Source of the DNA: Chryseobacterium suipulveris
GTDB taxonomy: Bacteria > Bacteroidota > Bacteroidia > Flavobacteriales > Weeksellaceae
DNA: 64,000 nt
Assembly (NCBI RefSeq): GCF_022811685.1
Contig: NZ_CP094532.1
Coordinates: forward strand, 2,453,501-2,517,500
Direction of reading: 5' to 3'
The translations under genes and the position numbers were made by a program. A model generated the notes under the pieces. The model saw only the letters and a list, made by a program, of their open reading frames with translations. It did not search any database and was not told the DNA's origin. Below are positions 58,405 through 64,000 of this stretch, piece by piece. Numbering within the stretch: position 1 is the first letter of the stretch; every line of letters starts with the position of its first letter.

Positions 58405-60549
58405 TTATTTCATAAACCCTTTATTAATCAACAACGGCTTAATGCTCGGTGTTCTTCCGGTGAAATCTTTGAACGCCTGATTCAGATCTACAGAATTCCC
58501 AACGGACAGAATATATTTTCTGAATCGGTCACCGTTTGCTCTCGTCATTCCACCATTTTTCGAGATCCAGTCCCAAGCATCGGCATTCAGCATATCGCTC
58601 CACATGTAGGCGTAGTATCCTGCAGAATAACCACCACCCCAAATGTGTGCGAAATACGGAGAATGGTATCTCGGCGGAACTGCGTTTAACGTAAACCCAT
58701 ATTTATTCAAAACATTTTTCTCGAATTCCAAAGTGGGTCTGAACTGCGATTCGTCGGTCACGGAATGCCAGTTCATATCCAAAGTCGCCGCAGAAACCAG
58801 TTCAGTTGTAGAATATCCCTGGTTGAAAGTTCCCGCATTTTTGATTTTGTCCACCAAAGATTGCGGCATCGGCTGCTTGGTTTGATAATGGATGGCGTAG
58901 TTTTTCAGCACTTCAGGTTCGAGCGCAAAAAATTCGTTGATCTGCGAAGGAAACTCCACGAAATCTCTCGGCGTATTCGTACCCGAAATCGAAACATATT
59001 TTTGGTCGGCAAAAAGTCCGTGCAGAGTATGCCCAAACTCGTGGAACATGGTGGAAACATCATCATAAGAAATCAATGAAGGTTTTCCTTCGGCTGGTTT
59101 TTGGTAATTGAAGACATTCACAATCACCGGTTTCTGACCCAAAAGATGCGACTGCTCCACAAAATTGCTCATCCACGCTCCACCGTTTTTGTTGTTTCTG
59201 GTATAAAAGTCGAGGTAGTAGATTGCAAGCGACTTCCCGTCGCGGTCGAAAACTTCATATACCATCACATCAGGATGGTAAACCGGCAAATCTTTTCTTT
59301 CTTTAAAGGTAATTCCGTAGAATTTTTCGGCAGCAAAAAACACTCCTTTTTCCAAAACGGTTTTCACTTCAAAGTACGGTTTGATCTGGTTTTCGTCCAA
59401 ATCATATTTTGCTTTTCTCACTTGTTCTGCGTAGAAATTCCAGTCCCAAGGTTCGACGGTGAAACCGCCTTTCTGCGAATCGATCAGCTTTTGGATCTCG
59501 TCGCGTTCCTTGGTTGCGGCTTCAACTCCGGGTTTTGCGAGCTGCGCCAAAAGGTTCATTGCGTTTTCTGGATTCTTCGCCATCTGGTCCTGGAGTTTCC
59601 ATTCTGCGAAAGATTTTTTTCCCTGCAAATGTGCTTTTTCCATTCTTAGTTTTGCTTGTCTTTCAAGAATGCTTCGAGTATCGTCGGCATTTCCTTTTTC
59701 GGCACGGAACCAGGAAGCTTTAAAGAGTTTCTCACGTGTCGCACGATTTTTCAAATTCTGAAGAAGCGGTTGTTGAGTTGTATTTAGCAAAGCTAAAAGG
59801 TATTTCCCGTCGTGTCCCGCTTTTTTGGCATCAGAAGCTGCGGCGGCAATTTCGTCGGCAGAAAGTCCGTCGAGTTCCTTTACATTATCAATCAGCACAG
59901 CTCCGTTTTTTCTCGCATCGAGAAGTCTGTTGGAAAACTGTGTGGAAAGCGTCGCCAACTCCTCATTGATTTTTTTCACTTTATCCTTATCGGAAGCGGA
60001 AAGATTCGCACCCGCGATCTCAAATTTCTGCAGGTAATATTCGGTTAACCGTCGGTCTTCGCCTTTTAAACTGTTCAGGTCGATCGACTTTATTCTTTGG
60101 TAAAGGTTGTCGTTCAGATAAATTTTATCGTTCTGCGCTGCAAATTTTGGAGCATACTCTTCTTCCAGTTTCTGCAGATACGGATTGGTGTTGGAACCCG
60201 TGAGATTATCAAAAATAATTTTAGCCCTATTTAATACTGCTCCGCTTTGTTCGAGCGGTAAAACGGTATTTTCAAAAGTCGCCACCGATCTGCTGTTTGC
60301 GATTTTTTCTATTTCCGCGAGTTGCTGCTTCAAGCCAAAATCAAACGCAGGTTGAAAGTGTTCGTCCTTAATCTTGTCGAATTCCGGAGCTTGGTATTGA
60401 AGCGCGCTCTTCTTCATAAAGGGATTGTTCGCCAAAGCCGCGTCAGAAACGGGAACTTCGGTGTTTGTGTTTTCAGTGTTTTTCATCGTCGTACAGCTGG
60501 AATTAAACGCCAGCGAAGAAATTAATAAAACGGATGTAATATTTTTCAT
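58405..60549 (-). CDS. dcp: M3-family metallopeptidase, lipoprotein (Dcp-type)
   Basis: From the ATG at 60549 the protein has 714 residues. A lipobox-type signal ends FNSSCTTMKN (Cys18). The zinc motif HEFGHTLHG (about 502-510) and C-terminal NAVPPRYHSPYFAHIWGGGYSAGYY mark M3 peptidyl-dipeptidases. It cleaves oligopeptides in the periplasm or at the outer membrane. The open frame extends 56 codons upstream without homology. Confidence 0.9.
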   Translation of the reverse strand: MKNITSVLLISSLAFNSSCTTMKNTENTNTEVPVSDAALANNPFMKKSALQYQAPEFDKIKDEHFQPAFDFGLKQQLAEIEKIANSRSVATFENTVLPLEQSGAVLNRAKIIFDNLTGSNTNPYLQKLEEEYAPKFAAQNDKIYLNDNLYQRIKSIDLNSLKGEDRRLTEYYLQKFEIAGANLSASDKDKVKKINEELATLSTQFSNRLLDARKNGAVLIDNVKELDGLSADEIAAAASDAKKAGHDGKYLLALLNTTQQPLLQNLKNRATREKLFKASWFRAEKGNADDTRSILERQAKLRMEKAHLQGKKSFAEWKLQDQMAKNPENAMNLLAQLAKPGVEAATKERDEIQKLIDSQKGGFTVEPWDWNFYAEQVRKAKYDLDENQIKPYFEVKTVLEKGVFFAAEKFYGITFKERKDLPVYHPDVMVYEVFDRDGKSLAIYYLDFYTRNNKNGGAWMSNFVEQSHLLGQKPVIVNVFNYQKPAEGKPSLISYDDVSTMFHEFGHTLHGLFADQKYVSISGTNTPRDFVEFPSQINEFFALEPEVLKNYAIHYQTKQPMPQSLVDKIKNAGTFNQGYSTTELVSAATLDMNWHSVTDESQFRPTLEFEKNVLNKYGFTLNAVPPRYHSPYFAHIWGGGYSAGYYAYMWSDMLNADAWDWISKNGGMTRANGDRFRKYILSVGNSVDLNQAFKDFTGRTPSIKPLLINKGFMK

Positions 60550-60607
60550 TTTTGAATTGTTATTGATTGTAAAGGTATTAAATTTAACGAAAATAAATTC
60601 CGCTCTT

Positions 60608-61402
60608 ATGAAAACAATTGGATTAATCGCAGTTTCAGCACTTTCACTTCTTGCATGCAACATCAAAAGCGAAAGTGGTTTTCCATTAAATATCGTGCCG
60701 AAGGAAGGAAGTGGCACTATTGTACAGAAAGAATTCGAAATGGATTTTGACCAGATTAAAGTGGTGCAGTCGATTTCTGCAGAAGTGGTAAAAGCCGATC
60801 AGGAAAAAGTTGTGATTTCCGCACCTTCCGATTTGATGGACGATATTTTGGTTGAAAATAATGGTGGTGAGCTTTACATCCACTTCAAGCCGGGAGTGAA
60901 TATTTCTACCCGAAATGTTTCCGCAAAAATTTTCGCTAAAGATTTCAATGCTCTAAAGGCAAGTTCCTCTGCAACCATTATCGTTAAAGACAAATTCACG
61001 CAGGACAGAACCGATATTTCCGTGTCGAGTTCAGGAACAGTCAAAGGCGATCTGGAAGCCAATGATCTGTCGATCGACGTTTCCAGCTCGGGAGATTTTT
61101 CGGGAAAAATTTGGGCAGTGAATCTGAATTCGGAGGTCACTTCTTCCGGCGATGTCAATATTTCAGGGAAAGCAAAAAATGCAAACCTTCGCGCTTCATC
61201 ATCGGGAACTTTGAACGCTAAAAACGTGATTGCCGAAAACGCAGATATTCAGGCATCGAGCAGCGGTGATGTGAATTTATCGGTTTCCAACAGTTTGAAA
61301 GCATCCGCAAGTTCATCCGGCGACATCGTAGTTATAAAAAAAGGAGCGTTGAATATTTTAAACAAAAGCGAAAGCAGTGGAGGAAGCGTAACGGTTCAGT
61401 AG
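60608..61402 (+). CDS. Lipoprotein with head GIN domain (DUF2807)
   Basis: From the ATG at 60608 the protein has 264 residues. A lipoprotein signal ends LLACNIK (Cys17). The rest is a beta-solenoid built of short repeats with SSSG at each turn (such as SSSATI, SSSGTV, SSSGDF, SSSGDV). The family is DUF2807, common in Bacteroidetes and likely a periplasmic or surface protein. It is divergent from dcp. Confidence 0.85.
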   Translation: MKTIGLIAVSALSLLACNIKSESGFPLNIVPKEGSGTIVQKEFEMDFDQIKVVQSISAEVVKADQEKVVISAPSDLMDDILVENNGGELYIHFKPGVNISTRNVSAKIFAKDFNALKASSSATIIVKDKFTQDRTDISVSSSGTVKGDLEANDLSIDVSSSGDFSGKIWAVNLNSEVTSSGDVNISGKAKNANLRASSSGTLNAKNVIAENADIQASSSGDVNLSVSNSLKASASSSGDIVVIKKGALNILNKSESSGGSVTVQ

Positions 61403-61690
61403 GAATTTGAGGGAATTTGAGGGAATTTGAAATGGTTTGAGGTTGTTTGAGGGGACTTGATATGGTTTGAAGTTTGAAGTTTGAGGTTTGAAATTGGGTG
61501 TTCAAGTTTCAGGTTTACTCACAATTTTTTTTTATTTTTTTTATTTGAGTTCGTGAATGCTTCGCATTTCAGGTTTCAGGTTTCAGGTTCACATCACCCC
61601 ATCACTTATCACTCATCACTCATAAAATCTCCAACTCTCCAACTCTCCAACTCAACCACTCACCCACTCTCCAACTCTCCCACGCAAAAC
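61403..61690. repeat. Intergenic phrase repeats after the DUF2807 gene
   Basis: 288 bp of GGAATTTGAG, GTTTGAGG, TTTCAGGTTTCAGG and CTCCAACTCTC units, in that order. The CTCCAACTC family matches the murB insertion. Confidence 0.65.
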
Positions 61691-62509
61691 CTACCATCCT
61701 CCGGAAGCACCGCCGCCGCCGAAACTTCCGCCGCCACCGAATCCGCCGAAACCGCCGCCGCCAAAACCGCCACCGGAACCTCCGCCAAATCCGCCACCTC
61801 CGAAACTTCCAGGGAATGGGAAAAATCCGCCTGGATAAGTTCTTCGTCCACGTCGGGATAAAATGACATCATCGTCATCGTCGTTGTTGTAGTTTCCACC
61901 GCCGCCTTTATTTCTGAAGAGGAAACTCAGAATAATAACGATGAAAATAGCGATAAATAAGATTTCGAATGGAGTTAAACCGCCGTCAGAGGAAGTGTCT
62001 TTGACGATTGGTTTAAATTTTCCCTGAACCGCCTCCATCAATGCAGTAGTTCCGCGGTTGATCCCTTCGTACCAAAGTCCCTGCTTGAAATTGGGCGTCA
62101 CAATATAGTCGATGATTTGTCCCGCAACAGACGCGGTTAAATATTGCTCCACCGCTCTTCCCTGTTGGATCGACATTGTGCGGTCTTCAGTCGCGATAAG
62201 AAATACAATTCCGTTATCAACTCCTTTCTGGCCGATTCCCCATTTCTGTCCGTACATCGTGGCGAGATAATTCACATCTTCGCCTCCGGTTGTGGGAATA
62301 ATGATGACCTCGATTTCCGTGGAAGTAGAATCTGCAAACTTGATGAGTTTTTGGTTCAGGACGTCTTTCTCGGTCTGGTTCAAGAGTCCGACTTCATCAT
62401 AAACCGGATAAAGAACCGCCGGCTTTGCAGGAATTTTCTGGGCAAAAACAAAGATATTCAGCCCTAAAAAAAGAAACGCAAAAAAGTATTTAGGAGAACG
62501 TAAGCTCAT
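61691..62509 (-). CDS. TPM-domain protein with Gly-rich tail (YgcG-like)
   Basis: The 272-residue protein has a signal peptide, a TPM domain (about residues 35-150, with YPVYDEVGLLNQTE and VDNGIVFLIATEDRTMSIQQG), a TM helix near 180-200 and a C-terminal tail of mostly Gly and Phe. TPM domains act in photosystem repair and membrane phosphatase roles in other organisms. It follows a second TPM gene and lemA, with a 20-bp overlap. Confidence 0.87.
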   Translation of the reverse strand: MSLRSPKYFFAFLFLGLNIFVFAQKIPAKPAVLYPVYDEVGLLNQTEKDVLNQKLIKFADSTSTEIEVIIIPTTGGEDVNYLATMYGQKWGIGQKGVDNGIVFLIATEDRTMSIQQGRAVEQYLTASVAGQIIDYIVTPNFKQGLWYEGINRGTTALMEAVQGKFKPIVKDTSSDGGLTPFEILFIAIFIVIILSFLFRNKGGGGNYNNDDDDDVILSRRGRRTYPGGFFPFPGSFGGGGFGGGSGGGFGGGGFGGFGGGGSFGGGGASGGW

Positions 62510-62918
62510 TCGGCAGTTCGTTTGGATTTTCTCCCATTATGGGAAAGTATTTCTTAAGTTCCACACCAGTATCCAGAACGGCATCACGCAAACCGCCGAA
62601 GTAATTTTTCTTCGAAAATTCCGCAGTGATTCGGTCGTGCATTCTGTCCCAAAAACTTTGGTGGACTTTCTTATGGATTCCCTCGTCGCCAATAATGGTG
62701 AGATACTGTCGCTCGAAATTCACGTGGAAAAGCACAGCGTTTTTTTCAGCAGTCTGATCTTTGCAGAGCGTCTTGAACACTTCAAAAGCCATCTCCGCAT
62801 TGTTCCCTTCGGTATTGGAATCGATGTGGATTCTGATTTCTCCGGTGGAACAATCTTCTGCTGTTTGAATGGCTTCCACGAGGGAAGCCATTTCAGTATC
62901 TGTGAGGAAGGTATTCAT
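62490..62918 (-). CDS. TPM-domain protein
   Basis: The 142-residue protein is a free TPM domain with TEMASLVEAIQTAEDCSTGEIRIHI and an acidic EGNNAEMAFEVF stretch. It has no signal peptide. It starts at the last base of lemA and overlaps the next TPM gene by 20 bp, so the three genes form one operon. Confidence 0.85.
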   Translation of the reverse strand: MNTFLTDTEMASLVEAIQTAEDCSTGEIRIHIDSNTEGNNAEMAFEVFKTLCKDQTAEKNAVLFHVNFERQYLTIIGDEGIHKKVHQSFWDRMHDRITAEFSKKNYFGGLRDAVLDTGVELKKYFPIMGENPNELPNELTFS

Positions 62919-63526
62919 TAATTAGTGAAAACTTCTGGCGCTTTCTGAGCACCTGCATCAGCTTTGAAGTAAGGTTTTTCTTTAAAGTTGGTAAAATTCG
63001 CTAAAATATTGTTTGGGAAAGTTTTGATCGTAGTATTGTAATCCTGAGCAGCTTCGTTGTAGTAAACCGTTTCGCTTCTGATGCTGTTTTCGATCGCGGT
63101 ATATTCTCTTTGGAAGTTGGTGTACTGCTGATCGGCTTTCAGGTTGGGATATTGTTCCACCACCGCCATCAATCTGCTCAAAGCTCCGCTCAGTTCACCT
63201 TGCGCCGCCTGGAATTTCGCCATATCGGCTTCCGTCATATTCGTAGGATCGATGGTTACAGAAGTTGCTTTTGACCTTGCCTCGATTACTTTGGTTAAAG
63301 TTTCCTGCTCGAACTGGGAGTAAGATTTCACCGTTCTCTCAAGGTTAGGAATCAGGTTCGCACGTTTCTGATACACGGTCTCAACATTCGACCACTTGGT
63401 GTTTACGTTTTGTTCTTTAGTCACAAAATTATTATAGCCATTTTTACCCCAGAAAAATAAAATAGCGGCAATAACGAGAAGAGCAATCCCAATGGTTCCG
63501 GCGCTCATACAACCTCTGTTTCTCAT
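62918..63526 (-). CDS. lemA: LemA family protein
   Basis: The 202-residue protein has a TM helix (residues 8-25), then the LemA pattern NTKWSNVETVYQKRANLIPNLERTVKSYS and the NSIRSETVYYNEAAQDYNT region near 155. LemA proteins are membrane-anchored helical bundles with unclear roles, often found with TPM proteins as here. Confidence 0.93.
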   Translation of the reverse strand: MRNRGCMSAGTIGIALLVIAAILFFWGKNGYNNFVTKEQNVNTKWSNVETVYQKRANLIPNLERTVKSYSQFEQETLTKVIEARSKATSVTIDPTNMTEADMAKFQAAQGELSGALSRLMAVVEQYPNLKADQQYTNFQREYTAIENSIRSETVYYNEAAQDYNTTIKTFPNNILANFTNFKEKPYFKADAGAQKAPEVFTN

Positions 63527-63606
63527 AGTTTATATTTTTTATTGTTTATAAAATCGATACCCAAATATACAAATTATGTGCTAAATTTGTAAAAAATTAT
63601 AAAAAA

Positions 63607-64000
63607 ATGATAACATTGGTAGTCGCGATGGGCTTGAACAGAGAAATTGGCATAGACAACCAGTTACCATGGCACCTGCCGAAAGACCTGAAACATTTCA
63701 AGGAGATTACTTCCGGACATCCGATCATCATGGGGCGAAAAACTTACGAAAGCATCGGAAAACCACTGCCAAACCGCACCAACATTGTCGTGTCGAGAAA
63801 AACCGATTGGTTTGAAGAGGGAATCCTGATCGTAGGAAGCTTGAAGGAAGCCCTGAAATTCGCACAGAAAATCGACAAAGACATCTTCATCATCGGTGGC
63901 GGAAATATTTTTGAACAGACGATGGAAATTGCCGACAAACTGGAAGTTACGGAGATAAAGACCACGATTGACGCAGATACTTTCTTCCCGAAAATCGATG
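63607..64000 (+). CDS. folA: Dihydrofolate reductase, cut by the right edge
   Basis: The frame from ATG 63607 runs to the end of the window (131 residues). It has VVAMGLNREIGIDNQLPWHLPKDLKHF start, GHPIIMGRKTYESIG and DIFIIGGGNIFEQ, all DHFR signatures. It reduces dihydrofolate to tetrahydrofolate. Its C terminus and stop are outside. It is divergent from lemA. Confidence 0.96.
   Translation, partial: MITLVVAMGLNREIGIDNQLPWHLPKDLKHFKEITSGHPIIMGRKTYESIGKPLPNRTNIVVSRKTDWFEEGILIVGSLKEALKFAQKIDKDIFIIGGGNIFEQTMEIADKLEVTEIKTTIDADTFFPKID

Noticed and set aside
60425..60607. Longer N terminus for the DUF2807 lipoprotein
   Set aside because: The lipoprotein signal starts at 60608; the upstream part overlaps the dcp gene in antisense.
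61403..61690. Gene-like frame in the intergenic gap
   Set aside because: It is made of phrase repeats, with no start signal.

Overview
The window looks like chromosomal DNA of a flavobacterium, most likely family Weeksellaceae (Chryseobacterium/Kaistella-like). Evidence: type IX secretion (T9SS) sorting domains on several secreted proteins; Bacteroidetes promoters of the form TTTG-N18-20-TAnnTTTG (best before rpmH, rpmB and tRNA-Met); the gene order rpmB-rpmG-DUF4295-ftsY; zinc-free L28/L32/L33; and intergenic phrase repeats. This rests on gene content only; no database was searched.

Layout. 1-1.8 kb: the C-terminal part of a large SNF2-type helicase, ending 69 bp from the 3' end of a tRNA-Met(CAT) gene, so probably the edge of an integrated mobile element. 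1.9-8 kb (mostly minus): TlpA-like thioredoxin, a tiny membrane protein, a T9SS protein, clpX, a HIT protein, greA. 8-14 kb (mostly plus): Rieske-like lipoprotein, dtd, two paralogous lipoproteins, an alpha/beta hydrolase, nrnA (minus), rpmH, ftsE, an ICMT-type methyltransferase. 14-23.5 kb (minus): a redox/efflux locus of kelch T9SS protein, DUF2892 membrane protein, PII-like protein, RND permease, adaptor, TolC, a rhodanese gene broken by a stop codon, and a cysteine-rich Crp/Fnr regulator. 23.6-26.1 kb: accA and gltX. 26.4-31.8 kb: a surface-glycan cluster (cupin, GT90, GT4, GT9-like, two more glycosyltransferases), then rocD. 33-40 kb: accC-accB, rpmF-yceD, pdxA, ribE, a NtrY-like histidine kinase, a tRNA methyltransferase. 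40-53 kb: a small secreted protein, tsf, a T9SS type B protein, fmt, recQ, two tandem OmpA proteins, folK, sppA, a GlsB-type membrane protein. 53-55.4 kb: ftsY, a PIN toxin-antitoxin pair, DUF4295, rpmG, rpmB. 55.7-64 kb: murB, an aminotransferase, an M3 peptidase, a DUF2807 lipoprotein, TPM-TPM-lemA, and the start of folA.

The strongest candidate for something undescribed is the 14-23.5 kb locus. Three genes (tolC, rhodanese, kelch protein) each carry a GTAACC-N2-GGTTAC-like palindrome 43-51 bp before the start codon. The 3' edge of each palindrome lies 22 nt from a -7-like element. This geometry suits a class II activator, and the adjacent Crp/Fnr protein with cysteines at 75, 81 and 82 is the obvious reader. 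The separate rhodanese and DUF2892 genes match the two halves of E. coli YgaP, so the locus may couple thiol/sulfur chemistry to efflux.

The second theme is repeats. Three copies of an interrupted palindrome and two copies of a larger stem-forming element lie between genes, along with a possible pseudoknot. Several families of 7-12 bp phrase repeats also occur. Two of these phrase repeats appear in frame inside essential genes (gltX and murB).
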